64,000 nt of DNA from Liolophura sinensis (Eukaryota > Mollusca > Polyplacophora > Chitonida > Chitonidae). This document shows positions 46,176-58,854 of the stretch, piece by piece. Both the position numbers and the translations under genes were made by a program. The DNA lies in assembly GCF_032854445.1 (NCBI RefSeq), contig NC_088295.1, positions 91,319,805-91,383,804 on the forward strand, read 5' to 3'. Position 1 is the stretch's first letter. Every line of letters begins with the position of its first letter. The notes under the pieces were generated by a model. The model made no database searches. It had not been told where the DNA came from and saw only the letters and a list, made by a program, of their open reading frames with translations.

Positions 46176-46244
46176 TGTTACTATTTAAAAATTACATGAA
46201 CAGTTCGATTAAACCCTCGCTGGGAAAAACTTGCAAAATGCAGG

Positions 46245-46356
46245 ATTGCACGGATTACATATTACAGGACGCCAGCAAGAGCTGAACTTCAGCTCACAGT
46301 GACCGGGTCATTGCGCCGTACTGGCGTGGTAACCACCTCGGCCATAGAGGCCCCAT
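46245..46356 (-). repeat. Diverged SINE head (tRNA-like), reverse orientation
   Basis: Read on the minus strand it starts GGGGCCTCTATGGCCGAGGT and includes a B-box-like GTGAGCTGAAGTTC, matching the head of the SINE family, joined to a fragment of the other interspersed repeat. Confidence 0.65.
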
Positions 46357-46359
46357 GTA

Positions 46360-46660
46360 TAAATGTACAGATTTCTATACTTACCGACTTGGGCGAAGAC
46401 GTGTACAGATTTGTGTTCATACAGACTTGGGAAAAGACATGTATAGATTTCTGTACTTACAGACTTGGGAGAAGATATGTACAGATTTGTGTTCATACAG
46501 ACTTGGGAGAAGACATGTACAGATTTTGTTACTTACAGACTTGGAAGACATGTACAGATTTCTGTACTTACAAACTTGGGAAAAGACATGTATAGATTTG
46601 GGTAATTACAGACTTGGAAGAAGACATGTACAGAATTGAGTACTTACTGACTTACATGCA
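46360..46660. repeat. Minisatellite, about 38-bp unit
   Basis: Eight diverged copies of acagatttgtgttcatacag and acttgggagaagacatgt. Confidence 0.92.
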
Positions 46661-46699
46661 GATACATGCAGGCTTGTAAAAAGATATGTATATCTATAT

Positions 46700-47561
<862 letters not shown>

Positions 47562-47564
47562 GCT

Positions 47565-48625
47565 GTGGCGTATACTAACCTAGTTCGAAGAGTTTGGTCC
47601 AAGCCGACATTAAATCGTGTTGTTATTGTTTAGTCACACGACCCAGTTCAACCATAACACAAGAATAGCGCTTGGTTTAAATAAAGGAATATATTTATAT
47701 ATTTATTTAGGTTTATGTGCAAGGGTAGTTTATGGCATACATTATAACGTCGTTCTGATGGACAGATATAGTTTTACTGTCTTGATGGATGTTACAACTA
47801 TAGATTTTGTGATACGTAGTCTCTCCCCAGATGGATAATAAAACCGTACAAATGCTTTGATACGAGTACATGTTTCCAATATTCGATAACTATGACCATG
47901 ATGTCAATACGGTCTGAACATTCGATGCTGGTTAACAAGATGGATGAACTTTATAACAAAGGGCCCATAATATCAGTAAAAGATCGCCAGAGATTACGGA
48001 CATGCAGAATAGGTTGAAGGTTTGTCACCATGTTGTGGACGAACTTTATGTACATGCCGTTTAAAGGCGTGGATTGCTAATTGAGAGCATGCATGTTGCG
48101 GAAGAATTTCCTATACAAGTATACTAGAAGGAACGGTAGGTAATATGGAGGTGAAAGATATGGACTGCGAACTGACAGCTTGCGTGTTTGTGTCCTTGTT
48201 TCGGATGAACTTCATATACAAGTACTAGATGACTAGGACAGCGTTAAGCCACATGCCATAATGTGCCTACGGTTAGGATGAACTGATACTACGGGGTTTA
48301 TATCCAGACAAAAACAGATTAATTCAGACATTCTCTTTGATTATTACTAGACAATAAAGTGTTGAAGCTGTTCAGTCCTCTTTCCAACAATAATGGACTT
48401 TACATTTGTGATACACATGTACATGTCATAGGACACAGATACTGTTTGTATACATGGTGTAAGTGGATATTATTTGAGTACGGTTTCAGTTAGGCCGAAG
48501 ACAGTCATTGTGTAAACCCGTGCACAGGTTACAAGGGGAATTCGTTGTTGCGTCTGTTCCCGTTTTTGTATGAATGGATGCAAGTGGCAAATGACCACGG
48601 TTTTGATTTGTTCTAAGGAAGCTTT
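47565..48625. other. Intergenic sequence, nothing recognised
   Basis: Unique sequence without recognisable coding potential or repeats. Confidence 0.5.
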
Positions 48626-49206
48626 GGTAAAAACTCCACATGCCTTTGCTTATATTCCTTACAAACGTCAGCTGGTAAGACAGTGTGCTGTTTCATCTGG
48701 TCGTCTTCATCTCGTGACAGGTGTGTTATTAGGTAGGCCTAATATCCTGTTCTTAATTAAGGCATGGATCGTGGAGGCGTCCCTTAGGACACTGTATCCA
48801 ACGTTCTCCACACTGGTAGGCGTTCACGACCCCACATTAGCCAGCTTCTCTTGTACACCTATCAGTCACGATGGGGTCATATTTACTTTGTGTCCAGCCA
48901 TCTCGCTCTGGGCTGACAGGTAAACTTCTCGCTTGCTTACTCCCCGGGAAGTTTGATGACCAGCGGTCAGATAAGCTGTGACAATGACCCCTCAGGCGCT
49001 GGGAGGGAGAGAGAAGTGGTCTTCTGGTACACGCAAATCATCTGCCACTATAACCTTAATCATGACAAGAACAGCACGCCTGAGCTCTATACATCGGTAC
49101 ATATAAACCTTGCTAACAGCCTGTTGGCTGCATGTTTTTATTCACACTATTATACATGTTGGGACTCACAATACCCGCCCGAACACTGAAGCTATGTGTA
49201 TGGACT
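48626..49206. repeat. Direct repeat copy 1 (about 580 bp; copy 2 at 58243)
   Basis: Matches 58243-58820 almost base for base. The first 300 bases, which carry an open frame (VKTPHAFAYIPYKRQLVRQ to ISLWADR, about 98 residues), are identical in both copies. The second half differs by several single-base insertions or deletions and at least one substitution (in the acccgcc/accagcc block). The open frame matches no family I know. Confidence 0.93.
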
Positions 49207-50925
49207 CTGCAACCTCACATGTAGGCGGTATGCGTCAAAAGCTTTCACCTTTATACAAATCCCATGAATTAAATTGGTGTTCCCCCCACCCCTTATGTCC
49301 AATTTCAACAAGTGCTATAGCTAAGGTATACATGCAGTATCTACGCCGCAGGGAATCAGTCTAGTTCAAAAATGTTAATGAAAAAAAAAAGCCAAAAAGT
49401 TTCTGTCGGTCGATCAGCTGCCAGGCAGTTTGGGGTAACGAGGGGTAGGGTAAAAGTGGGGTGGGGGTTTACCAAGCCAAATTCCTCCTGTTTGTCCCCG
49501 GCAAATTATTACTAAAGTTTTCACCTACCTTCTGCCTCCCTCCCCCCCCCCCCCCCACAGCCCCTCAAACAAAAAGAAATTAAAGTCTTTAGGGCTTTGA
49601 ACAGATCTATCGCTGATACAAAAAACTCGAATCTTGCAGTGAAGTTCATGCAACAGAATATTTATAGACCTAATTGGCCCAGTTTCTTTACATGGTTATA
49701 TCAGCCTGGTAAGGGGTATACAGGTAGACGGAGGTTAATATAGCTGCATGTGGACCGTCTAGATAAAGACTTTTTGAAAGCAAATAAGGCTACGCCTGTA
49801 TGAAATGTGGTCATGCGGAGATTTCAGAGCAAGTTAAGGATGCAGGTTACTGCTACCCTCGGGCTGTCGCCCTGCCGTATGTAGACAGAGCTGTATGACA
49901 TTTTAGGACACTGGCCAAATATGGACGACCTACCCTTGAGCTACGTATAAGCATAGATGGTATAAGTCTACGTCCATCAAGACGTTCATCTGAATTTTCA
50001 CGTGTAGGGTTTTCTAGTCACATGTACGCCTACATCTCCTCTATCCGGTACGACGGAGAAGTAACAAAAGCATACAGCGATTACCGCTATGTTAATGGAA
50101 TATATCACACTGGTAACTGTAGTACAGGTATAGGCTGACAACCGAGAAGTGAATATAATGTTTCACTTACCTGCTATATTAGACAATTCCGTTGAATTAC
50201 CGGTAAAATAGAGAATCCAGAAATCCAAAGAGTCACACAAACTGTCTTGTGTATCGTTCTCTGCTGACTTAATCGTTCTCCTTCACTGCGCACACTTGGC
50301 TAAAAATTCCGACTAGAATACACGCCCTCTACTGTTGTAATGAAGCTATACAGGCATACCAGTGGGCTACACGTTTTACCAGTTCAGATTAAAGTGAGGA
50401 TAGCGCGGGGGGGTATGCGTAGCGTGGTGTAAAAATCTCAGGTGAATCTACAACATCAGGTTGTCTTGTCTGAACATGACAATATTTCTCTTCTGGGAAC
50501 AAAACGTGTAAAATAAGACTTTCACTGTCGCTTTGATCGGACTAGATTTTGACACACAAATCCGAAAAAACAAATACATACACTCGTGCCTGACATCATG
50601 ACTTGTATCGTGTGACTATTATTTGTTCCGTTATTAACTGATATAAGGGAATATGCGTCATTCACAACAGCCCAGCAAGTCACTCTTCCGGATCCCTATA
50701 GAGCATATCCGATTCAAATATACTTAGTTTTGTGGATAAATTTAAACTCTCCCAGCAGTGACCCTGGTTTTCGTTATAAATGTCAAAATGTTGGTTGATA
50801 CCTCAGCGTGAATTGCCTAAGTTACTTCAGCAGTTCAATGTTATGTTTAACCGTAAACCTGTAAACCACATGCGTCACTGCCATATGCCCACAGAAGTTA
50901 CATTCTACAAAGCACAACCCTGGAA
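49207..50925. other. Intergenic sequence, nothing recognised
   Basis: Includes a C-run at about 49540-49557 and a G-run near 50405. No coding or RNA features recognised. Confidence 0.5.
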
Positions 50926-52110
50926 TCCCTCAGCTTTCAGTTTCTACACGCAGAGTCAACTCCTACTAAGATACAGCCAGCGCCGTTCAGCTGTCAGTTT
51001 CTACACGCAGAGTTAACTCCTACTAAGATACAGCCAGCGCCGTTCAGCTTTCAGTTTCTACACGCAGAGTCAACTCCTACTAAGATATAGCCAGCGCCGT
51101 TCAGCTGTCAGTTTATACACGCAAACAGAGTCCACTCCTACTAAGATACAGCCAGCGCCGTTCAGTTGTCAGTTTATACACACAAACAGAGTCCACTCCT
51201 ATTAAGATACAGCCAGCGCCGTTCAGCTTTCAGTTTCTACACGCAGAGTTAACTCCTACTAAGATACAGCCAGCGCCGTTCAGCTTTCAGTTTCTACACG
51301 CAAACAGAGTCCACTCCTACTAAGATACAGCCAGCGCCGTTCAGCTGTCAGTTTATACACGCAAACAGAGTCCACTCCTACTAAGATACAGCCAGCGCCG
51401 TTCAGCTGTCAGTTTATACACGCAAACAGAGTCCACTCCTATTAAGATACAGCCAGCGCCGTTCAGCTTTCAGTTTCTACACGCAGAGTTAACTCCTACT
51501 AAGATACAGCCAGCGCCGTTCAGCTGTCAGTTTCTACACGCAAACAGAGTCAACTCCTACTAAGATACAGCCAGCGCCGTTCAGCTGTCAGTTTATACAC
51601 GCAAACAGAGTCCACTCCTACTAAGATACAGCCAGCGCCGTTCAGCTGTCAGTTTATACACGCAAACAGAGTCCACTCCTACTAAGACACAGCCAGCGCC
51701 GTTCAGCTTTCAGTTTCTACACGAAGAGTCAACTCCTACTAGGATACAGCCAGCGCCGTTCAACTTTCAGTTTCTACATGCAGAGTCAACTCCTACTAAG
51801 ATACAGCCAGCGCCGTTCAGCTTTCAGTTTCTACACGCAGAGTTAACTCCTACTAAGATACAGCCAGCGCCGTTCAGCTGTCAGTTTCTACACGCAAACA
51901 GAGTCAAATCCTACAAAGATACAGCTAGCGTCGTTCAGCTGTCAGTTTCTACACGCAAACAGAGTCAACTCCTACAAAGATACAGCTAGCGCCGTTCAGC
52001 TGTCAGTTTCTACAGGCAAACAGAGACAACTTCTACTAAGATACAGTCAGCGCCGTTTAGCTATCAGTTTAAACACGCAAACAGAGACAACTTCTACTAA
52101 GATACATGCG
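50926..52110. repeat. Minisatellite, 57-61 bp unit, about 20 copies
   Basis: Units agatacagccagcgccgttc and agctgtcagtttctacacgc with or without aaac, then agagtcaactcctacta. The two length forms alternate irregularly. Copies diverge at the right edge. Confidence 0.95.
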
Positions 52111-52379
52111 TATTCTCACCAGACTATTTTCTTCTTGCTGCTTTTTTTTCTTTTAACTCACACTGTTTTACTTGAGCCGCAATGCTTGTAGCACATTTCT
52201 GTTTGGTGGTTGTATATATTGTATGCGGCCAGACTGGGTCAAACATGCACAACGTTAAGTCCTGTGTGTTTAACAAGTCGTATAGAGAGCTGGATGGTCA
52301 CATACAACAACCCACAGAGAGACTGACCTCAAACATGAGCTAAACTTGGCCTATGGGGGACTGCAAGAAAAACTAAGCT

Positions 52380-52630
52380 GACGGATTGCAACGAAAACAA
52401 CCAAGCAGCTCAACGGTACAGAGCAAAAGCAAAGAAAGCTAACAGAATATAACAGAAACTATTAAACTGGCGGAAGACAACGAAAACAACAAAGCTGATC
52501 GAAGGAAGAGAATAAAAGCAAACAAAGCTAACAGAAGATATCAGACACTACTAAACTGACGAAAGATAACGAAAACAACCAAGCTGATCGATGGGAGAGA
52601 ATGGAAGTAACGAAGCCAACAGAAGACAAG
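52380..52630. repeat. Degenerate tandem repeat, about 60 bp
   Basis: Four poorly matched copies of gaaaacaaccaagctgatcg with acagaagat segments. Old or chance-enriched. Confidence 0.5.
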
Positions 52631-52654
52631 GAAAACAACTATACTGATCGACGC

Positions 52655-52955
52655 TAGGGAGAAGTTGGCATTTTACAGAAGATGGCTTCGACAGATGTCA
52701 CAGAGAAGGTGGCGTTTACTGCCTGATAAAGAAAGGAGAAGTGGGCATGTACTGCTTTACACAGAAGGTGGCTTCTACAGATGTCAGGGAGAAGTTGGCC
52801 TGTACTACCTTATTCAGAAGGTGGCTTCTACAGATGTCAGGGAGAAGTTGGTCTGTACTACCTTATACAGAAGGTGGCTTCTACAGATGTCAGGGAGAAG
52901 CTGGTCTGTACTAACTTATACAGAAGATAGCTTCTAAAGATGACCAGGGAGAAGT
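52655..52955. repeat. Minisatellite, about 53-bp unit
   Basis: Five to six copies of cagaaggtggcttctacaga and tgtcagggagaagttggtct then gtactacctta. Confidence 0.92.
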
Positions 52956-52982
52956 TGTAAATAGAAAAAAAGTAAATAGTAA

Positions 52983-53345
52983 ATAGTAATAGTAAAATAT
53001 CAAGAGGACATATTTCACCGGTTACGTGTGACCATTTGCATAAATCAGGATTATCCTGATGTACTAAGCATCCCTGAGGCCTGGTAGCTTTATATTGTTT
53101 TAATGTGCTTGTATGTTAAATTTCATAACCCTAAAGCATTTGGAGTAATTCTAGACAAGTGACGTCTAATAAATTGCCTCACTGCTTTAATTTTTTTTTT
53201 TGACCGAACAGCTTAAGCCGTGGTGCTAGGGTGTGTGTAAAATACTACTATATAAGCATTTACATTTGGAATATAAACCTAACTGAGGTAAATTCACAAG
53301 CGATCATGTTTTACCGGTTACGTGTGATAGGGCAGCTACCACACT
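52983..53345. repeat. Interspersed repeat fragments
   Basis: Carries tctagacaagtgacgtctaa, gccgtggtgctaggg, cctaactgaggtaaattcac and ttaccggttacgtgtga, the same string of blocks found near 11.1-11.4, 32.9 and 46.0-46.3 kb. Confidence 0.6.
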
Positions 53346-54673
53346 GCAGCGGTTTTAATCTCCATGGTGTACGCGTTTAATTATATTATACAGAAGGTGG
53401 CTACAACAGACGCCAAGGTGATGTTGCCATTCGTGTGTAGGCCTGTGCATACATGTATGTTATACTTATTGCCAGCTGTTACAAATGACAGCGCGATGGC
53501 TTGTCATACATATAGCCTTATACAGAACGTTGGTTTCTGAAAATGCCAGGTAAAGCTTCATACAGAATCATGCCAAGTAATTACCATGGCTGTTGTGTTT
53601 GTTAACACGATTTTAACAATTAGCTGGGGGGGGGGGGGCTGGATGTGTCTTATTAAAGATGAGATGGAAACAAACCCTAGCCTGTGTGATACCAGGCCCA
53701 CTTGTATACACACCGTGTGTAACTGTTGAGGTCATCAGTCAGTGGTTCCGCCAGGATATAGAGGCTACCTATACGTACGTGACCCAGAATGGTGAGTGGC
53801 AGCTTATACAAAAACTTCACCCAATTAAAACCGCGGAAATGATAATCTATTCTCCATGTATAAGGCTCATTACCTGTGTTCACATCTCATCTGTTATACA
53901 TGTAGACTTACCCTGGCCTCCCAAGAGCTGTAGTCGGCAAATACTCACGCGAGATAATGCATTATAATTATTATTTATTTAACGACCAAATTCAAGAAGT
54001 AACCTGTTAAAGGATGGCTTGTATGACAATTAATGAGACCCTTAAGCAAGTATGTTAGCCATCTGCTGCGTAATGGTGTTAACCCAGGTATCTCCTAACC
54101 AAGGGTTTAGCCAGCCATACGTCTCCCCGTCCGTGCGACGGGCAAACCTCGCGTGCGACAGTGAGACGGGTTGAGCGGATTTGAGACGGGAGCCAAATTA
54201 TTTTCCAGCTAAATAGGTATATGTTGAGACGGTCTACAAATCAATAAAACATGAAATGTCCATACCGTCTTATCCTGTCTTTATTTCTTGTCAGGCAGCA
54301 TTTTAAAAATCATTTAGCTGAACACTACGATAGTTTAAGAAGGCCTACCGAGCCGAAATGTTAAAATCGACCCTTCGATCAACGTGACCTAGTTATCCAA
54401 CCAGAGCCGGTATTAGCCGGACAAGGAGTTGTCTCCCTTTGCTGAAGTACGAAGAGCGGCGAAATTGTCTTAAAAGTCCTTCCCTGGATAAAACATTATT
54501 TCCATAAACTTTTGGGATATTAAAATGTATTTTAAGTCTATCGAAAGATTTAATACTTTTGGAATTCCCATCGTTAGTACACTCAAACTCGATACGCGCA
54601 CGCGGTACGAAACATCAAACCACGTGGAGTCGGTCTGTGTAGCCCACTTGTATTTAAGCGCTGAAATTGGAAG
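53346..54673. other. Sequence upstream of the hAT gene, nothing firmly recognised
   Basis: Several gagacgg repeats at 54160-54235. I looked for terminal inverted repeats of a hAT element and could not assign one. Confidence 0.45.
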
Positions 54674-55047
54674 ATGTCAAAACGTGGCTCTGAGAAATCA
54701 GGCAAGATAACGTCTTTCTTCAACAAAGCTTCAACTAGTGCTAGTGTACACTCAGACACTGGAGAGGATTCTGATTTGGAGCTTGATGTTGAACTCTAGG
54801 CACACGCTAGCGTTGACATGAAGAGTGATGGCTCCAGCAGACATGTTGGAAGCGGACCGTCGAGCCAGTGTTGGGAACGGGCCAAAGCGCCGAAAAAAAG
54901 GCGGATCGAAACCAAAAAGTTTTCTCCAGGCTGGACGAAGATGTTCCCGTGGCTAACTTACTGTCAGGCTGACAACACAATGAAATGTAAAGTGTGCAGT
55001 CAGAGTGGGCGACCCGGAGTTTGGACTGAGGGCACAAGAAATTTCAG
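54674..55047 (+). CDS. hAT gene exon 1 (zinc finger start; in-frame TAG at 54797)
   Basis: ATG 54674 opens MSKRGSEKSGKITSFFNK, acidic residues follow, then TAG at 54797. The same frame resumes at ATG 54818 and runs through KKRRIETKKF (a basic, possibly nuclear-targeting stretch), GWTKMFPWLTY and CKVC. Donor TTCAG/GTCTGG, phase 2. Confidence 0.8.
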
Positions 55048-57988
55048 GTCTGGTTTACTTTCAGTTTTGTTGACACTCGATTGATTGCTTGATACTGGTA
55101 TTGTTATACAAAATCATCATCCACATTGTGCTATTAACATTGCAACTACTGTGACATAAATTTTCAACATGAATGTATTGTTGTCTAAAACAATGGCATT
55201 TTAAGATCAAAAATTGTATTTAAAGTACATTTTACAATTTGCTTTTAAATCGCTTTTAAACACCAACTAATAATTCCAGTTTGTCCATTTTTCAGGCTGA
55301 AATCAATTAAACAACATTCAGTCTCAGAACCACATATGCTTTCACTGGCAGGAGCTGACAGCCACCAAAGGACACTTAATCAAGCTAAAGCACACAGAGA
55401 CAATGCATTCAAGGTTGCACTTAAAACAGTTCTATGGTTAACTAATGAGGAAGTGGCTAATGTTAAATACCGAAGTTTGATTCATTTCCTTCAAAACCTT
55501 GGTGTTGAAGATGCAAAGTCTTTGAAGAAATCTGGCAATGCCCAGTACACCAGTCCCAAAATCTTCAACCAACTGCTCGATGCTCTAAATGCAGTTTCCA
55601 TTCAAGTGCTGAAAGCTGCTATAAGTAATTCCCCTTTCGTGGGTATTGGGATCGATGAAAGTACGGACCTGTCGCAGGAAAAGCATATCGCAGTGGTTGT
55701 ACGATATGTTTCCGTAGAGGGCCAAGTGGTAACAACCTTCTTGAAACTGGAAGCCATTAAGGATGGAAAAGCCCAATCCCTCTTTGATGCCACTGCCAGC
55801 GTGTTGTTACAATTTGGTGTTCCATTCAGTAAGGTTGTTGGATTGGGCGCCGACGGTGTGAATGTGATGTCAAGCGAGCAGAATGGACTCAACGGCCTCA
55901 TGAAAGTTCAGAACCCTTACTGTCTCTATGTTCACTGTGTATGCCACAGACTGGCATTGTCTGTCAGTAACTGCCAACAACAGATACCAGCTCTGGATAC
56001 ACTTACTAAGATCATAGGGAGTGTATATAACTATGTCCAATACTCCAAGCTTGAGAGGTTCAAAGACATCTCCGCAATACTTGATATGGCCACTGTCAAA
56101 TTCAAACGTCTTTTTGAGATCAGATGGCTATGCTTGGGCGAGGCAGTTGTGGCAGTCATAAGGAATTATGAACCTCTGATGGTTCTTCTCAGCCAAGATG
56201 CTAACAATGGCGACCCAACAGCCATAGGTCTCAATCAACAACTATCGTCATTTAAATGGGTGGCCCTCTTACACCTGGTTGCAGATGTGCTGAACACAAT
56301 TAATCACCTCAGCAGGCTGTTTCAGCACAATGATGTGTCCTTTTCAGCAATTCGGGGCGAGGTAAAAAACAAATTCCTTTTGAGATTAACAACACCTCAT
56401 AAGAGTAAATTCAATGCTTGTTAAATATGCTAGGACAAAAACAAAGTCTTACAAAAATGCACTAAGCTGTCCAACCATGAGTTCCAATCTCACTCCATCT
56501 TTTTGTGAGAATATAAATTAACTTACCAAAGAACACAGGTTTTCTCTGGGAAATGCCCAGTGTCAAAATTTTACACCCATGGTAATGATGACCAATTGCT
56601 AATCCTACACTGTATGATATAAATATAAGCTCCATTTAAGAAACAAATGGAATTTTATTAACTCTCAGCATAATAGATAACACAATAAAACAAAATTTTC
56701 CTTTGATTGATTTTTGTTTCTCTTTGCATCTTACAGTTACAGGATTGCTTGGAAACACTCAATGACATGAGACAACAGAATGGCCCTTATATGACTAGTT
56801 TAATGACCAGCCTGACACCTGAAAATGTGTTCAAAGGAGTTACTCTGTCTGACGCCAGAGGTCGTCGTGGAGGAAACCAGCAGGAGGTGTTCAGGACGAT
56901 AAGAGAGGAGCTTCTTACAACCTTACATGGAAACATAAGGGGGAGATTTCCAAGGGTTGATATCTTGGAAGCTATGCAGGTTTGTTGACTTTTCTGTTAT
57001 CAACGACTCTCATATTACAGTCAATATCTTCAATAACAACATATGTAATACTCTTAGTGCTAAGATACAAAGTTAAACAGGAACTTTTAACAATACAGTG
57101 AATGCATCAGTATTTTACTGACAAAACATAGCCACATCTCTAACCATGATGGTATACATGTGTCAGTTTTTGAGTTCATGCCAATTAAACAATCAAAAAT
57201 GTTAACTCAAGCAGCTAACTTTAGTGGGTTTATATACACAGATCTTTGAACCAGCCAGCTACCCAGGGCTTGACAGACTTCTGGCATGGGGCAATGTACA
57301 CTTGGAGACGTTATTGGATCACTATGGGCAGCAAGAGATGAACAGTGAAGGTGTTAGGTTTGATCCACTTGTTGACCCGGACCGATGCAGGGAAGAATTC
57401 CTACCCTTCAAGAGAGCTGTGGCTAGGAATCTCGGGGAGGACCAAGTCCACCGATACAGGCCTACAGAGCTGTTTCAACACATGTTCAGTCTAATAGATG
57501 GACAGGGGCAGCGACAAATTTTCCCAGGTGTCTGAAATGAGTCGTGAAATGCAAACATACATAAAATTCATAATAAGTATACATTCTAAAATAATATATG
57601 AAACAACATCTTTAATAAATTACATGTACTTGATTTTTAACTGTTAAAACATTATCTCTTGTGCTGTATTACAGTAGCATGTTTTCCCTAAATTTACGTA
57701 CTTACCCAAAGTACTCACAAAGTATTCCTGCCTTGGCCAATAAGAAAAGTATGTGTTTTTCTTTCTCCAGAAATGTTCAAACTGATGGTGCTTTGCCTCT
57801 GTGTGATGGTGGGGAACGCTGATGCAGAGCGCGTGTTTTCGTGCCAGAATCGGATAAAGACGAGGCTGAGGACGCGGCTAACTGTAGAGCATCTGGATCA
57901 GCTGATCAGGATGTCTTATGCATCCCACGGAGACCTTGATATAAATGTGGCGCTGGAGCACTTTTTGCAGAGGCCAAGAAGGCTTTAA
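54674..57988 (+). CDS. hAT-superfamily transposase gene (ZNF862-like), 5 exons, one in-frame stop
   Basis: Exons 54674-55047, 55296-56361, 56737-56979, 57242-57527 and 57771-57988, all with matching phases. A zinc finger spans the exon 1/2 join: CKVC, then KQHSVSEPH supplying two histidines. The catalytic landmarks of hAT transposases are present: D in GIGIDESTD, D in GLGADGVNVM, the CVCHRLAL motif, and E in GNADAERVFS inside the C-terminal dimerisation region, which ends RIKTRLRTRL...RM. From ATG 54674 the frame is broken by TAG at 54797-54799 (codon 42); from ATG 54818 the spliced frame is intact at 680 residues and keeps all these elements. The N-terminal stub has GKITSFF, resembling a PCNA-binding box. 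It could be a domesticated gene or a recently silenced element; no terminal inverted repeats were found. Confidence 0.87.
55296..56361 (+). CDS. hAT gene exon 2 (catalytic core)
   Basis: Acceptor catttttcag, phase 2 in; donor GGCGAG/GTAAAA, phase 0 out. Holds the second half of the zinc finger, two catalytic aspartates, the CVCHRLAL motif and a conserved RWLCLGEAV. The frame runs on to 56424 past the donor, but the continuation does not resemble the family. Confidence 0.9.
56737..56979 (+). CDS. hAT gene exon 3
   Basis: Acceptor gcatcttacag, donor ATGCAG/GTTTGT, phase 0 both sides, 81 codons. Encodes LQDCLETLNDMRQQNGPYMT through ILEAMQ, the insertion-domain region of the transposase. A second AG six bases downstream would drop two codons. 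Confidence 0.88.
57242..57527 (+). CDS. hAT gene exon 4
   Basis: Acceptor tatatacacag, donor TTCCCAG/GTGTCT, phase 0 to 1. Encodes IFEPASYPGLDRLLAWGN through FKRAVARNLG and IFP, bridging to the dimerisation domain. Confidence 0.88.
57771..57988 (+). CDS. hAT gene exon 5 (C-terminal dimerisation region)
   Basis: Acceptor ttctttctccag, phase 1 in; stop TAA 57986-57988. Encodes EMFKLMVLCLCVMVGNADAE, RVFSCQNRIKTRLRTRL and a short tail. It includes the catalytic glutamate in DAERVFS. Confidence 0.92.
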
Positions 57989-58125
57989 TGGCATTCGCCC
58001 AATGTACAAAGGCAACTTTCATACAACAGGAACATGTAAAATTTTCAGAGGAAATAACAAAAATGATGATAACATAAAGAACAGTTGTTTGACTAAATTT
58101 TGTCCTCTATAGACCTCTGAACGCC

Positions 58126-58151
58126 TCTAGATTGCATCTCCGGCAATCTAG
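58126..58151. other. Short perfect inverted repeat (hairpin)
   Basis: ctagattgc and gcaatctag flank a loop of about seven bases, just after the hAT gene. It might be an element end or a terminator-like hairpin; too short to tell. Confidence 0.4.
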
Positions 58152-58242
58152 GGTCCTGGAGTTTTGGGGGCATTGGCGGCCCTTCGACCCCGGCCTATTT
58201 CTCCTGGGTCACTCTAGTGAGACACCCTCACCTAACATCCTG

Positions 58243-58820
58243 GGTAAAAACTCCACATGCCTTTGCTTATATTCCTTACAAACGTCAGCTGGTAAGACAG
58301 TGTGCTGTTTCATCTGGTCGTCTTCATCTCGTGACAGGTGTGTTATTAGGTAGGCCTAATATCCTGTTCTTAATTAAGGCATGGATCGTGGAGGCGTCCC
58401 TTAGGACACTGTATCCAACGTTCTCCACACTGGTAGGCGTTCACGACCCCACATTAGCCAGCTTCTCTTGTACACCTATCAGTCACGATGGGGTCATATT
58501 TACTTTGTGTCCAGCCATCTCGCTCTGGGCTGACAGGTAAACTTCTCGCTGCTTACTCCCCGGGAAGTTTGATGACCAGCGGTCAGATAAGCTGTGACAA
58601 TGACCCCTCAGGCGCTGGGAGGGAGAGAGAAGTGGTCTCTGGTACACGCAAATCATCTGCCACTATAACCTTAATCATGACAAGAACAGCACGCTGAGCT
58701 CTATACATCGGTACATATAAACCTGCTAACAGCCTGTTGGCTGCATGTTTTTATTCACACTATTATACATGTTGGGACTCACAATACCAGCCCGAACACC
58801 TGAAGCTATGTGTATGGACT
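58243..58820. repeat. Direct repeat copy 2
   Basis: Second copy of 48626-49206. It begins about 255 bases after the hAT stop codon. Relative to copy 1 it lacks single bases in the cgcttgc, cttctgg, cgcctga and accttgc blocks and has one extra base in acacctga. Confidence 0.93.
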
Positions 58821-58854
58821 GCATTGGACACCCTATCTTATGTGGTACTCTATT

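Noticed and set aside
56362-56424. Continuation of the hAT exon 2 frame past the donor
   Set aside because: The residues after GAG/GTAAAA do not match the family, while splicing to 56737 restores the expected sequence in phase.
48626-58820. The 580-bp direct repeats as LTRs of one retrotransposon
   Set aside because: No TG...CA ends, no gag or pol between them, and the interior holds a minisatellite and a hAT gene.
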